A stretch of 64,000 nucleotides of DNA from Sulfurospirillum sp. (GTDB taxonomy: Bacteria > Campylobacterota > Campylobacteria > Campylobacterales > Arcobacteraceae). This document shows, in pieces, positions 54,912-64,000 of the stretch; the first letter of the stretch is position 1; each line of letters opens with the position of its first letter. A program made the position numbers and the translations under genes. The notes under the pieces were generated by a model. The model had not been told where the DNA came from, made no database searches, and saw nothing but the letters and a program-made list of their open reading frames with translations. The stretch is from contig JAKZMJ010000021.1 in the NCBI GenBank assembly GCA_030491005.1, positions 62,001 through 126,000 of the forward strand, given 5' to 3'.

Positions 54912-57326
54912 ATGCAATTAGAAAATTATGATACTTTTCCCCAAAACATACCTTTAATTATAGAAGAAGAACTTTTTTTATATCCTTTTATGATAGCACC
55001 ACTTTTTTTAGAAGATGAAAATAATATCAAAGCAGTTGAGTATGCAATGAGCGAAAATAAATTGGTCATTGTTAGTGTTTCTAAATCAAGTACTAAAAAA
55101 GAAAGAAACAAAGATGATTTTTATGATGTAGGAGTTATTGGAAATATTATGAGAAAAGTATCTCTTCCTGATGGGAAAATAAAGGTACTTTTTCAAGGTT
55201 TAACTAAGGGTAAAATTTTAAACTTTGAACAAAATAATCCTATATTTGCAGATGTTGATATATTAGTTGATACAATATCTCCAAAAACAAATATTTCTTC
55301 AGTAATTGAGATTTTAATAGAACAGATTAAAAAGCTATCAAGAATTAATTCTAAATTTCCAGTTGATTTAATAAAAACTGTTGAAGAAAATGATGAGCCT
55401 TCAAGAATAGCTGATTTAATCTCATCTGTTTTAAGAGTAAAAAAAGATGAAGCATATGCTTTATTTTCTCAGACAAATGTTGAAAAAAGATTATTAGATT
55501 TGATTGAAATTATTAAAAAAGAAATTGAGAGTTTTAAAATAAAAAAAGAAATAACACAAAAAGTTAATTCAAAAATTGAAAAAACTCATAAAGACTATTT
55601 TTTAAAAGAACAAATAAAAGCAATTCAGAAAGAATTAGGAACTGATAATAAACAAGATAAAGATATTAAGACCTATGCACAACAACTAAAAAAGTTAAAG
55701 CCTTTTATGCCAAAAGATGGTTATAAAGAAACAAAAAAACAAATTGATAAACTATCAAGAATGCACCAAGACTCTCCTGATGCTTCTTTACTTCAAACAT
55801 ATATAGAACAAGTTTTAGACATACCTTTTGGCAATTTTGCTAATGAAAAAATATCTGTTAAAAATGTAGAAGAACAGCTTAATAAAGACCATTATTCTTT
55901 AGAAAAAGCTAAAGAGAGAGTGGCTGAATTTTTTGCAGTTAAAGAATTGTTGGAGCTTAGAAAAATAGATAATATTAAAACAAAAGGTACAGTATTGTGT
56001 TTTTTAGGACCTCCTGGTATTGGTAAAACATCACTTGCAAACTCTATTGCAAAAGCTTTACATAGACCACTTGTAAGAATTGCACTTGGTGGTATGGAAG
56101 ATGTTAATGAACTAAGAGGACATAGACGAACTTATGTAGGGGCAATGCCTGGAAGATTAGTTCATGGTTTAATTAATGCAAAGAAAATGAACCCCGTTAT
56201 TGTTTTAGATGAGATTGATAAAATTGGAGCGAACAATAGAGGCGACCCAAGTTCTGTTATGCTTGAAATTTTAGACCCTGAACAAAATGATCAATTTAGA
56301 GATTTGTATTTGAATTTTTCTATTGATTTATCTCAGTGTATATTCGTAGCAACAGCAAATGATGCAAGAACTATCTCACCCGCACTAAGAGATAGAATGG
56401 AGTTTATAGAAATAACTTCATATACTCCAAATGAAAAGTATCATATAGCAAAAAACTATTTACTTCCCCAAGAATTAGATAAGCATGGATTAAATAAGAA
56501 TGAATTAAGTCTTAGTAAGGCAACTCTTGAAACTATTATCGCAAACTATACAAGAGAATCAGGAGTTAGAAATTTAAGAAGAGTATTTGCTAAACTTTGT
56601 AGAAAAGTTGTTAAAAAAATAGTTTCTGAAAAAATAAATAAAGTATCAATTTCTACAAAAAATTTAAAGACTTATCTTGATAATCCAATTTTTGAAATAG
56701 ATTTAGCTGATAAAAAAAATATAATCGGAGTTACTAATGGTCTAGCATGGACTTCTGTTGGTGGTGATATATTAAAAATAGAAGCAGTTAAAATCAAAGG
56801 TAAGGGAGGCTTAAGAGTAACTGGAAATATTGGAGATGTAATGAAAGAATCATCTGCTATTTCTTTTTCTGTTGTAAAACTATTAATTGATAATAAAAAG
56901 TTAATAATAAATAAAGACCTTATTCCTAAAACACTTGAAGAAAAAGAGGCTAATAGTATAGTTGATATAAGTGAAGTATACAAAAGATATGATATTCATT
57001 TACATATTCCTGAGGGTGCTACACCAAAAGATGGACCTAGTGCTGGTATTTCTATGGCTACAACTATTGCATCAATATTGAGCAATAAAAAAGTATACTC
57101 AGATATTGCAATGACAGGTGAGCTTACTTTAACAGGAAAAGTATTACCAATTGGTGGCTTAAAAGAAAAACTAATAGCAGCTTTTAAAGCAAAAATGACA
57201 AAAGTTTTAATACCAAGGAAAAATTTTAAAAGAGATTTAGATGAAATACCTGATGAAGTTAAAAAAGCATTAGAATTAAAACCAGTTGATACAATTGAAG
57301 ATGTTATAAAAGAAGCTTTACAATAA
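54912..57326 (+). CDS. lon: ATP-dependent protease Lon
   Basis: 804 residues. An N-terminal LON substrate-binding domain (about 10-200), a coiled segment, then the AAA+ module with Walker A GPPGIGKTS (about 366-374) and Walker B VIVLDEIDKI (about 430-440), and the C-terminal Ser-Lys protease with the catalytic serine in KDGPSAGISMA (about 711) and the lysine in GGLKEKLIAA (about 754). Lon degrades damaged and regulatory proteins in the cytoplasm. Length and motifs are complete. Confidence 0.97.
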   Translation: MQLENYDTFPQNIPLIIEEELFLYPFMIAPLFLEDENNIKAVEYAMSENKLVIVSVSKSSTKKERNKDDFYDVGVIGNIMRKVSLPDGKIKVLFQGLTKGKILNFEQNNPIFADVDILVDTISPKTNISSVIEILIEQIKKLSRINSKFPVDLIKTVEENDEPSRIADLISSVLRVKKDEAYALFSQTNVEKRLLDLIEIIKKEIESFKIKKEITQKVNSKIEKTHKDYFLKEQIKAIQKELGTDNKQDKDIKTYAQQLKKLKPFMPKDGYKETKKQIDKLSRMHQDSPDASLLQTYIEQVLDIPFGNFANEKISVKNVEEQLNKDHYSLEKAKERVAEFFAVKELLELRKIDNIKTKGTVLCFLGPPGIGKTSLANSIAKALHRPLVRIALGGMEDVNELRGHRRTYVGAMPGRLVHGLINAKKMNPVIVLDEIDKIGANNRGDPSSVMLEILDPEQNDQFRDLYLNFSIDLSQCIFVATANDARTISPALRDRMEFIEITSYTPNEKYHIAKNYLLPQELDKHGLNKNELSLSKATLETIIANYTRESGVRNLRRVFAKLCRKVVKKIVSEKINKVSISTKNLKTYLDNPIFEIDLADKKNIIGVTNGLAWTSVGGDILKIEAVKIKGKGGLRVTGNIGDVMKESSAISFSVVKLLIDNKKLIINKDLIPKTLEEKEANSIVDISEVYKRYDIHLHIPEGATPKDGPSAGISMATTIASILSNKKVYSDIAMTGELTLTGKVLPIGGLKEKLIAAFKAKMTKVLIPRKNFKRDLDEIPDEVKKALELKPVDTIEDVIKEALQ

Positions 57327-57332
57327 TTAGTT

Positions 57333-57899
57333 TTGAAAAGACAAGGAGCAAGAGATAGTCAAATTGTAAACAACTTGTTCTCACTTGCAACGATTGTCAT
57401 CGTTACGAGTGTTTTGATAGTTTATGTAAAATATATAGCTCCTGATACTACAATAAAAAAGAATCAAGAATTTCAAAAATTGCCTTGTCAAGATAATATT
57501 TATTCGTATGAAAAAGTATTTAAGCAAAAACTTTTAAATAAAGCAATAACTGCATTACAAAAAGCTTATTACAAAGTTGAAGGCTCTTATATAAAATCTT
57601 TAAATAAAAAATCAAATATTGAAAGTATAGTAAGTATAGATGAACTTTCAACAATGTATGAAAATGCTATTGGAATAAAAGCTAAAAAAAATATATCAAA
57701 GTTTTTAAAAATAGATTATCATATAATAGAAAATGACAAAAACAATACAATGAAAGCAGCTTCACTTATGACTTCTTTTAAAGCTAATGATATAGAAATT
57801 TTTAAATTTTATATTGATATTAAATTTTTATACAAAGAAGAAATAAAAAACAAAATAAAATGTACAATAGAGGTATTTAAACACAAATTGAGTTTTTGA
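57333..57899 (+). CDS. Membrane-anchored protein of unknown function
   Basis: 188 residues from a TTG start 6 bases after the lon stop. One membrane helix (LFSLATIVIVTSVLIVYVKY, about 16-35) anchors a mostly helical, lysine-rich domain probably outside the cytoplasm. Two cysteines (LPCQD, KCTIEV) lie far apart. No known domain is recognised. The close spacing suggests co-transcription with lon. Confidence 0.65.
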   Translation: MKRQGARDSQIVNNLFSLATIVIVTSVLIVYVKYIAPDTTIKKNQEFQKLPCQDNIYSYEKVFKQKLLNKAITALQKAYYKVEGSYIKSLNKKSNIESIVSIDELSTMYENAIGIKAKKNISKFLKIDYHIIENDKNNTMKAASLMTSFKANDIEIFKFYIDIKFLYKEEIKNKIKCTIEVFKHKLSF

Positions 57900-57945
57900 T
57901 TTAAATTAAACTACACTATAATAAACATTATACTAAAGGATATTT

Positions 57946-58713
57946 ATGGAATTTACCTTTGAACTTACAAATACTTGGATGATTATATTTATACTTACTG
58001 GTTTTATTGCAGGTTATATTGACTCAATTGCAGGAGGTGGTGGTATGATACAAGTGCCTATTTTATTATACAGTGGAATACCTCCTGTTTTTGTTTTAGC
58101 TACTAGTAAAGTTCCAAGTTTATTAGGTACATTAGTGGCAACATTTAAATATGCACTAAGTAAAAAAATATTATGGAAAATAGTTTTTATAGCAATTATT
58201 CCTTGTTTGATAGCTTCATATATAGGTTCAAGTCTTGTTATGTATTTATCAGACGATATAATACAATGGGCTATTTTATTATCCATTCCACTTGCTTTAT
58301 TTTTTTTACTTAAAAAAAGTACTAAAAAAGATGATACGAATATAAAATTATCAAAAAAAAATATTATTCTTTCAACTGCACCAATTGGTTTTTATGATGG
58401 CTTATTAGGACCTGGAACAGGAACTTATATGACTATTTGTTTAAAAAAGTTTTTACATTTAGATTATATAATAGCAACTGCTACAACTAAACCTTTAAAT
58501 CTAGCTACAAATATAGGCTCAGCTCTTGCATTTTTATTTGCTGGAAAAATAATATGGATGATTGCTATTCCTATGGCAATAGCTAATGTATTTGGATCTT
58601 ATATTGGAAGCCATTATGCTATTAAGGGTGGAGAGGCTTTTATAAAAAAAGTACTTATAATTGTGTTAGTTTTTATGTTACTTGCAAATCTTATAAAAAT
58701 TTTATTTAAATAA
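57946..58713 (+). CDS. TSUP (TauE/SafE) family permease
   Basis: 255 residues with about eight membrane helices. The N-terminal signature FIAGYIDSIAGGGGMIQVP and the internally repeated GFYDGLLGPGTGTYMTI are the two half-repeats of the TSUP family. These permeases move sulfite, sulfonates or other small organic sulfur anions through the inner membrane; the substrate here is not evident. No sulfur-metabolism gene is adjacent. Confidence 0.9.
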   Translation: MEFTFELTNTWMIIFILTGFIAGYIDSIAGGGGMIQVPILLYSGIPPVFVLATSKVPSLLGTLVATFKYALSKKILWKIVFIAIIPCLIASYIGSSLVMYLSDDIIQWAILLSIPLALFFLLKKSTKKDDTNIKLSKKNIILSTAPIGFYDGLLGPGTGTYMTICLKKFLHLDYIIATATTKPLNLATNIGSALAFLFAGKIIWMIAIPMAIANVFGSYIGSHYAIKGGEAFIKKVLIIVLVFMLLANLIKILFK

Positions 58714-58781
58714 AGTTAATTATGATAAAATCATATTTTTAAAGAATTAAATAATTAACAAAAATAATCCGTGGAGATACA

Positions 58782-59603
58782 ATGATAAAAAAATGCTTAT
58801 TCCCAGCAGCTGGTTATGGTACAAGATTTTTACCAGCAACTAAAGCTACCCCAAAAGAAATGTTGCCTATTTTAACAAAACCCTTAATACAATATGGAGT
58901 TGAAGAAGCTATACAAGCAGGTATGAATACTATGGCTATTATAACTGGACGGGGGAAAAGAGCTATTGAAGATCACTTTGATATTTCTTATGAGTTAGAG
59001 CATCAAATTAAAAACACACTAAAAGAGCATTATTTAGATGAAATTAGAGCCGTCATAGGACAGTGTACTTTTTCATATACCAGACAAATTGAAATGAAAG
59101 GTTTAGGACATGCTATTTTATGTGGTCAAAGTCTAATAGGAGATGAAGCTTTTGCTGTGGTTTTAGCAGATGATTTATGCCATGCTAAAGGTGATGGTGT
59201 ATTATCTCAAATGGTAAAACTATATCAAAAATACAAATGCTCAATAGTTGCAATTGAAGAAATACCAAAAGAAGATACTGGCAAATATGGAATAATTGAA
59301 GGCAATGAAATTGAAGATGGTATTTTTATGATATCAAATATGATAGAAAAACCAGAACCAAAAGATGCACCATCTAATTTAGCAATTATAGGAAGATATA
59401 TATTAACTCCTGATATTTTTGATATTTTAAAAACTACAAAAGCAGGAAAAGCAGGTGAAATTCAAATCACAGATGCACTTTTAACACAAGCTAAAAATAA
59501 TATGGTATTAGCATATAAGTTTGATGGTAAAAGATTTGATTGTGGTAGTATAGATGGTTTTGTTGAGGCTACTAATTATTTTTATGATAAAACAAAAAAG
59601 TAA
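58782..59603 (+). CDS. galU: UTP--glucose-1-phosphate uridylyltransferase
   Basis: 273 residues. The nucleotide-binding signature AAGYGTRFLPATKATPKEMLP (broken here as AAGYGTRFLPATK then ATPKEMLP, about 8-28) and the sugar-phosphate site IEKPEPKDAPSNLAIIGRYI are those of GalU. It makes UDP-glucose for cell-surface polysaccharides in the cytoplasm. It stands upstream of trmD with an 18-base gap. Complete. Confidence 0.94.
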   Translation: MIKKCLFPAAGYGTRFLPATKATPKEMLPILTKPLIQYGVEEAIQAGMNTMAIITGRGKRAIEDHFDISYELEHQIKNTLKEHYLDEIRAVIGQCTFSYTRQIEMKGLGHAILCGQSLIGDEAFAVVLADDLCHAKGDGVLSQMVKLYQKYKCSIVAIEEIPKEDTGKYGIIEGNEIEDGIFMISNMIEKPEPKDAPSNLAIIGRYILTPDIFDILKTTKAGKAGEIQITDALLTQAKNNMVLAYKFDGKRFDCGSIDGFVEATNYFYDKTKK

Positions 59604-59621
59604 GTATCATAAAGTTTTAAT

Positions 59622-60299
59622 TTGAAATTTATTTTTGTTACACTATTTTCTAATTTAATACAGCCTTATTTTAAAGACTCTATTTTAAAAAGAGCAGTTG
59701 ATGCAAATCTTATATCTTATGAGTTTTATAATCCACGAGAATTCTCTACAAATAGGCATAAAAAAGTTGATAATCAAATTATAAGTGGAGGTGCTGGTAT
59801 GTTGATGACTTGTCAGCCATTATTTGATTGTATTGATGAAATAAAAAGAAAAAACTCTAATGCTTACATAATATTTCCACTTGCTAGTGCTAAATTATTT
59901 ACACAAAACGATGCAAAACGTTTAGCAAAAAAAGAAAATCTAGTATTTGTTAGTGGGAGATATGAAGGAATTGATGAGAGAGTTATAGAAAAATATGCTA
60001 ACGAAGTATTTTGTATTGGAGAGTTTGTTTTAACAGGAGGTGAGCTACCATCACTTACTATGTGCGATGCAATATCAAGAAATATAAAAGGTGTACTTGG
60101 AAATGCAAAATCTTTAGACATAGAAAGTTACGAAAATAAGCTTTTAGAAGCTCCATCTTTTGCAAAACCCAATGAAATACAAAATTTATGTGTAGTAAAA
60201 GAATTTCTAAAGGGAAATCATAGTAGAATATCCGACTTAAAATCGAAGATGTCAAGTTGTAAAACAAAATATTATAGACCAAATAAGGAAAAAAAATGA
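59622..60299 (+). CDS. trmD: tRNA (guanine37-N1)-methyltransferase TrmD
   Basis: 225 residues from a TTG start. The deep-knot AdoMet site is [13 protein letters not shown] followed by [13 protein letters not shown] (about 105-148), and the C-terminal helical domain has KGNHSRI for tRNA binding. TrmD methylates G37 beside the anticodon and prevents frameshifting. The stop overlaps the rplS start by 4 bases. The usual upstream partners rpsP and rimM are not here; galU takes their place. Confidence 0.95.
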   Translation: MKFIFVTLFSNLIQPYFKDSILKRAVDANLISYEFYNPREFSTNRHKKVDNQIISGGAGMLMTCQPLFDCIDEIKRKNSNAYIIFPLASAKLFTQNDAKRLAKKENLVFVSGRYEGIDERVIEKYANEVFCIGEFVLTGGELPSLTMCDAISRNIKGVLGNAKSLDIESYENKLLEAPSFAKPNEIQNLCVVKEFLKGNHSRISDLKSKMSSCKTKYYRPNKEKK

Positions 60300-60652
60300 A
60301 AAATAGATATATAGCTAGTTTTGAAGAAAGTCAAGTTGAGCAAAAAGAAATACCTGAATTTAGAGCAGGTGATAATGTAAGACTTGGTATAGAAATTAAA
60401 GAAGGTACTAAAAAAAGAGTTCAAACTTTTGAAGGTATTGTTATAGCAAGACATGGTCAAGGTGTTGATTCTACATTTACAATAAGAAAAATTAGTGCTA
60501 ATTCAGTTGGTGTTGAGAGAATTTTCCCTTTATATTCTGATTCTATAAAAAAGTTTGAAGTATTAAGAAAAGGTAAAGTAAGAAGAGCTAAGCTTCATTA
60601 TTTACGAGAGTTAAAAGGAAAAGCAGCTAGAATTAAAGAACTTAAAAAATAG
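60296..60652 (+). CDS. rplS: Ribosomal protein L19
   Basis: 118 residues, the normal size. [20 protein letters not shown] (about 21-40), [20 protein letters not shown] and the final [20 protein letters not shown] are conserved L19 features. L19 sits at the interface between ribosomal subunits. Coupled to trmD; a strong terminator follows. Confidence 0.97.
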   Translation: MKNRYIASFEESQVEQKEIPEFRAGDNVRLGIEIKEGTKKRVQTFEGIVIARHGQGVDSTFTIRKISANSVGVERIFPLYSDSIKKFEVLRKGKVRRAKLHYLRELKGKAARIKELKK

Positions 60653-60655
60653 TTT

Positions 60656-60685
60656 ACTAAGGTTTTTTACCTTAGTTTATTTTTA
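60656..60685 (+). terminator. Rho-independent terminator after rplS
   Basis: Stem ACTAAGGT / ACCTTAGT with a short T-rich loop, followed by TTATTTTT. It ends the trmD-rplS transcript 3 bases after the rplS stop codon. Confidence 0.85.
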
Positions 60686-60700
60686 AATATTAAATTTTAA

Positions 60701-61225
60701 ATGTCAAAAACTTTAATTCACACAGCTTTATTGTGTGAAGCTCAGATAATCATAGATTATTTTAAATTAAAAAAAGATAATCTGATGTCTACTTCTTACA
60801 AACTTTATACTAATGATAATATTTTATTAATAGTATCAGGTATGGGTGAAAAAAATACTACTAAAGCTATATCTTATATATTTGAATATTATAAAATAAA
60901 CAAAGCTATTAATTTTGGAATAGCAGGAACTTCTGATAAAAGTATAAATATAGGAACATTGTTTTGTACGAATAGAATTTTAGATAATATTCCTTTAGCT
61001 TCTATTACAAGTGTAGATAAAGCATTAGATTTTAAAGATAATTTAGATACATTATTAGTTGATATGGAAGCTAAATATTTTACTATTCTTTGTAAAGAAT
61101 ATAATATAAAAGACTTTTATATCTTTAAAATAGTTTCAGATTATTTAAACCTAAGTATTCCTAAAAAATCTTTTGTTATCCAAGAAGTAAAAAAATCTTT
61201 TTCTAAATGGAAAAAATATATATGA
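60701..61225 (+). CDS. Short nucleoside phosphorylase/nucleosidase-like protein
   Basis: 174 residues. NILLIVSGMGEKNTTKAISY and AINFGIAGTSDKSINIGTLF match the N-terminal half of the MTA/SAH nucleosidase fold; VDMEAKYF and KIVSDYLNL match its late glutamate and aspartate motifs. The protein is about 50 residues shorter than usual, lacking part of the middle. It probably hydrolyses a purine nucleoside such as futalosine or methylthioadenosine, but this is inferred. Its stop overlaps the next start (ATGA). Confidence 0.7.
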   Translation: MSKTLIHTALLCEAQIIIDYFKLKKDNLMSTSYKLYTNDNILLIVSGMGEKNTTKAISYIFEYYKINKAINFGIAGTSDKSINIGTLFCTNRILDNIPLASITSVDKALDFKDNLDTLLVDMEAKYFTILCKEYNIKDFYIFKIVSDYLNLSIPKKSFVIQEVKKSFSKWKKYI

Positions 61226-62463
61226 GTTATAAGCAAAAATTTGATAAAAATATTTTAAATACAAACTTTAAAAATTTAAGTACAAATAATAAAATATTTA
61301 TGAAAGATATTTCTTTTAAATACCAATTCACATTTCAAGAGTTAAAACAATTAATTGATTTTGCTATTGATTTTAATATGTGGAATGAAGCAGATATAAC
61401 AAAAGTCTTTAAGACAGATTATGCAAATAGAAAAAATGCTTTTGCCGATATACGAAATATCTGGAATGATTTAAAAAATACAAGTAATTCTTATAAATCT
61501 TTTTCAAAAGACTTATATAAAGATGATTTAAGAAAGTTTTCTTTTACTTCTTATAAAAGTGATAAGATATCTTTAGGAGCCTGTCCTGTAGCAAGTAGCA
61601 ACACTAGATGTTGTAATTTAATAACACTAGATGCTGTGCAGTCTTGTGGATTTGATTGTTCATATTGTTCGATACAGTCTTTTTATAATGAAGATAAAAT
61701 AGCTTTTGATGTCAATTTTAAACAAAACCTTGAAAACTTACACTTAGATCCAAATGAAACTTATCATATAGGTACAGGGCAGAGTTCTGATTCTTTGATG
61801 TGGGGAAATAAAAATGGTATATTAGAGGCTCTTTTTGCTTTTGCTAAAAAAAACAAAAATGTCATTTTGGAATTTAAAACAAAATCTAAGAATATAAAAT
61901 ATTTTTTAGAAAATGATGTTCCTTCAAATATAATTTGCACATGGTCGCTAAATACTACAACAATTATTAATAATGAAGAACATTTAACAGCTAGTTTAGA
62001 CGAGCGAATAAATGCTGCAAAACAATTAAGCTTAAAAGGTGTTTTAGTTGGTTTTCACTTTCATCCAATAGTTAAATATGAAAACTACTTAAATGAATAT
62101 GCAAAAGTATATGAAACATTAATTAATACTTTTAAGCCCTGCAATGTAGTTCTTATATCTTTTGGAACATTAACTTTTATAAAACCAGTAATCTCAAAAA
62201 TACGAAGTAGAAGTTTTAAAAGTAAGATTTTACAAATGCCTTTTGTAGACGCAAATAAAAAACAATCTTATTCTTTAGATATTAAAAAAGAAATGTTCAA
62301 ACATGCTTATAATAGCTTTAAAGCTTGGCATAATGATGTGTATTTTTATCTTTGTATGGAAGACCAAAGTTTGTGGAAAGAAGTATTTGGATATGAATAT
62401 GCTTCAAATAATCAAATGGAAGATATGATGAAAATGTCGTATTTAAATAAAATTACAAAGTGA
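61222..62463 (+). CDS. Radical SAM protein, spore photoproduct lyase (SPL)-like family
   Basis: 413 residues from the ATG at 61222. A Cys cluster CGFDCSYC (Cys142, Cys146, Cys149) fits the Cx3Cx2C iron-sulfur motif of AdoMet radical enzymes. The surrounding SSNTRCCNLITLDAVQSCGF and later FHFHPIVKYENYLNEY are features of the SPL-like family. True SPL repairs thymine spore photoproduct, but this group does not make spores, so the substrate is unknown. Translationally coupled on both sides (ATGA, GTGA). Confidence 0.82.
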   Translation: MSYKQKFDKNILNTNFKNLSTNNKIFMKDISFKYQFTFQELKQLIDFAIDFNMWNEADITKVFKTDYANRKNAFADIRNIWNDLKNTSNSYKSFSKDLYKDDLRKFSFTSYKSDKISLGACPVASSNTRCCNLITLDAVQSCGFDCSYCSIQSFYNEDKIAFDVNFKQNLENLHLDPNETYHIGTGQSSDSLMWGNKNGILEALFAFAKKNKNVILEFKTKSKNIKYFLENDVPSNIICTWSLNTTTIINNEEHLTASLDERINAAKQLSLKGVLVGFHFHPIVKYENYLNEYAKVYETLINTFKPCNVVLISFGTLTFIKPVISKIRSRSFKSKILQMPFVDANKKQSYSLDIKKEMFKHAYNSFKAWHNDVYFYLCMEDQSLWKEVFGYEYASNNQMEDMMKMSYLNKITK

Positions 62464-63701
62464 AAATAGGAATTATTGGAGCAGGAGCTTCAGGAATAAT
62501 GGCAGCTATACAAATAAAACGAATAAATAAAAATATACAAATAGATTTATTTGATATTAACAAAAGTATAGGTAAAAAGATTTTAGCTTCTGGTAATGGA
62601 AGGTGCAATATATCAAATACGACTCTTAGTTCAAAAAACTACAGAGGAGAAGATATAGCATTTTGCGAGTATGCTTTAGATAAATTTTCATTTAAAGAAT
62701 TTGAAAAGTTTTGTATAAGTATTGGATTATTACTTGATATAAAAGATACGAATAAAGTTTATCCCTTATCAAATGAAGCAAAATCAGTTGTAAATTTACT
62801 GCAAAGTCAAGTTTTGCATTTAAATATAAATGTTATTTGTGAAACTAGAATTATAAAAGTTATTAAAGAAAAAAAGAAATTTTGCTTAAAAAGCAAAGAT
62901 AAAAAGTTTGCTAATTATGATAAGGTTTTAATTTCTTCAGGCTTAAGTGCAGCTCCTCAATTAAATTCAACACAAGATGCCTTGATAATTGCTAAAACAT
63001 TTGGACATAATATAAATCTTACATATCCGTCACTTGTTGGTTTATGTATGAATTCTAATTATCATCATAAACTAGCTGGTTTTAAAAAAGAAGTTAAACT
63101 TACACTTTTGATAAATAATATTATAAAAGATGAGCAACAAGGCGATCTTCTTTTTACTAAATATGGAGTTTCTGGTTTTGCCGTTTTAGATATAAGTCAA
63201 CAAGCTTCATATTATTTATCTTTAAAAAAAAATGTGTTAATTGATATTGATTTTTTTCCAAATTTATCAAAAGAAGAATTAGATAAAAAAATAAGAATTT
63301 TAGTAAAATCAAACAAGAATGAAAAACTAAGTACTTTATTAGGTGGTTTAGTATCAAATAAACTACCCCTTGTTTTATTACAAGAATGTAATTTAGATAT
63401 TAATATAAAAGCCAAAGATATATATGACAAAGATATAAATACTATTGTAAGTAAACTATTAGCTTGGAGAATAAATATTATCGAAACTCAAGGTTTTAAA
63501 CACGCAGAAGTTAGTGGTGGAGGTATTAAAACTTATGAAATAAATAATAAAACTTATGAAAGTAAAAAATGTAAAAATCTATATTTTTCAGGTGAAGCTA
63601 TAGATATAGTAGGATATAGAGGTGGATATAATTTACATTTTGCATGGGCTAGTGGATATACTTGTGCTAAGGCTATAACTAACGGCTTACAGGACAGCTA
63701 A
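62460..63701 (+). CDS. BaiN/HI0933-family FAD-dependent oxidoreductase
   Basis: 413 residues from a GTG start. The dinucleotide-binding motif IGIIGAGASGIMAA opens the protein, followed by LASGNGRCNISNT, and the C-terminal FAD motif GEAIDIVGYRGGYNLHFAW. These are the hallmarks of the HI0933/BaiN flavoproteins, whose physiological substrate is mostly unknown. Last gene of the nucleosidase-like, radical SAM, flavoprotein operon. Complete. Confidence 0.88.
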   Translation: MKIGIIGAGASGIMAAIQIKRINKNIQIDLFDINKSIGKKILASGNGRCNISNTTLSSKNYRGEDIAFCEYALDKFSFKEFEKFCISIGLLLDIKDTNKVYPLSNEAKSVVNLLQSQVLHLNINVICETRIIKVIKEKKKFCLKSKDKKFANYDKVLISSGLSAAPQLNSTQDALIIAKTFGHNINLTYPSLVGLCMNSNYHHKLAGFKKEVKLTLLINNIIKDEQQGDLLFTKYGVSGFAVLDISQQASYYLSLKKNVLIDIDFFPNLSKEELDKKIRILVKSNKNEKLSTLLGGLVSNKLPLVLLQECNLDINIKAKDIYDKDINTIVSKLLAWRINIIETQGFKHAEVSGGGIKTYEINNKTYESKKCKNLYFSGEAIDIVGYRGGYNLHFAWASGYTCAKAITNGLQDS

Positions 63702-63705
63702 AATA

Positions 63706-64000
63706 TTATGGGGCATTACACTTATTGGTTTGTTTCGAGTTAAATTTGTGTAAATATCTAGCTTTCATACTTTCATTGCCCAATAGTCCCCCTTGATGTA
63801 TATACAAAATACAATAAGATTCTAAATCTTGGTTTTTGTGCATATAATTTTGAAGATTAATCCATCCCAAAGAATCATAAAGTAAATCAAATTCTATTTT
63901 TGTTTGCTCTAAAAGTTCCTTATGTATATCAAAAAAATCTTTATAAAGTTTTCCAAAATGATATTTTTTATCTTTATTTATATTTAGAATTTTAGGATGT
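63706..64000 (-). CDS. ACC deaminase/D-cysteine desulfhydrase-like protein, 3' end only
   Basis: The last 97 codons of a gene that begins beyond the window. IYIHQGGLLGNESMKARYL near the C-terminus is the signature of PLP-dependent 1-aminocyclopropane-1-carboxylate deaminase/D-cysteine desulfhydrase proteins; YDSLGWINLQN is a further match. It stops at 63706, converging with the flavoprotein gene 4 bases away. The PLP lysine lies outside the window. Confidence 0.75.
   Translation of the reverse strand, partial: HPKILNINKDKKYHFGKLYKDFFDIHKELLEQTKIEFDLLYDSLGWINLQNYMHKNQDLESYCILYIHQGGLLGNESMKARYLHKFNSKQTNKCNAP

Overview
The window is very A/T-rich and carries a gene set typical of Campylobacterota, most like the Arcobacter group: msrPQ, a CsoR-type regulator with a zinc-type exporter, a long cobalamin-dependent metH, lapDG, trmD-rplS and lon. 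No ribosomal RNA operon is present. I could not run similarity searches, so family names come from motifs and gene order read directly.

Bases 1 to about 31,960 are an accessory, heavily rearranged region. On the plus strand lie the 3' end of hsdR (cut by an insertion sequence), a YgjP-type metallopeptidase and a complete-looking type II CBASS anti-phage operon: patatin phospholipase (capV), CD-NTase, E1/E2 fusion (cap2) and JAB peptidase (cap3). An IS481-type element splits cap2 in the E1 domain with an exact 7-bp target duplication. After a quiet block (msrQ, msrP, a TrpD2-like gene and an AAA/PD-(D/E)XK gene), hsdS and hsdM lie on the minus strand. hsdS is cut by IS481. hsdM is cut by an IS5-like element and an IS200-like element, and also carries a separate 65-bp frameshifting insertion. 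A WYL regulator and an unknown gene sit upstream of hsdM. Inverting bases 72-13,496 between the two flanking IS481 copies would put WYL, hsdM, hsdS, hsdR, metallopeptidase and CBASS on one strand in one order, so I infer that a single defence island was broken by IS481 recombination.

From 21.5 to 32 kb are more insertion sequences, including a three-deep nest (unassigned DDE element containing IS481, containing a 9-bp-duplicating DDE element). There are also a tRNA-Ser(GGA), fragments of a histidine kinase, an IS91-type transposase and a PD-(D/E)XK-like gene, and two small exported-protein genes. A 96-bp imperfect palindrome at 30,572-30,667 has the box layout of an integron attC site.

From 32 kb to the end the sequence is ordinary chromosome: comEA-like gene, CDF exporter with its regulator, bioA, a three-gene thioredoxin-fold operon (Trx, DUF255, dsbD), a BatA-type VWA/TPR protein, metH, flavodoxin, a divergent glutamine-synthetase homologue, LysE exporter, cupin, yaaA, lapD-lapG, an MFS exporter, rdgB, bamD, lon, a TSUP permease, galU, trmD-rplS, a short nucleosidase-like gene, an SPL-type radical SAM protein, a BaiN-type flavoprotein and the 3' end of an ACC-deaminase-like gene.
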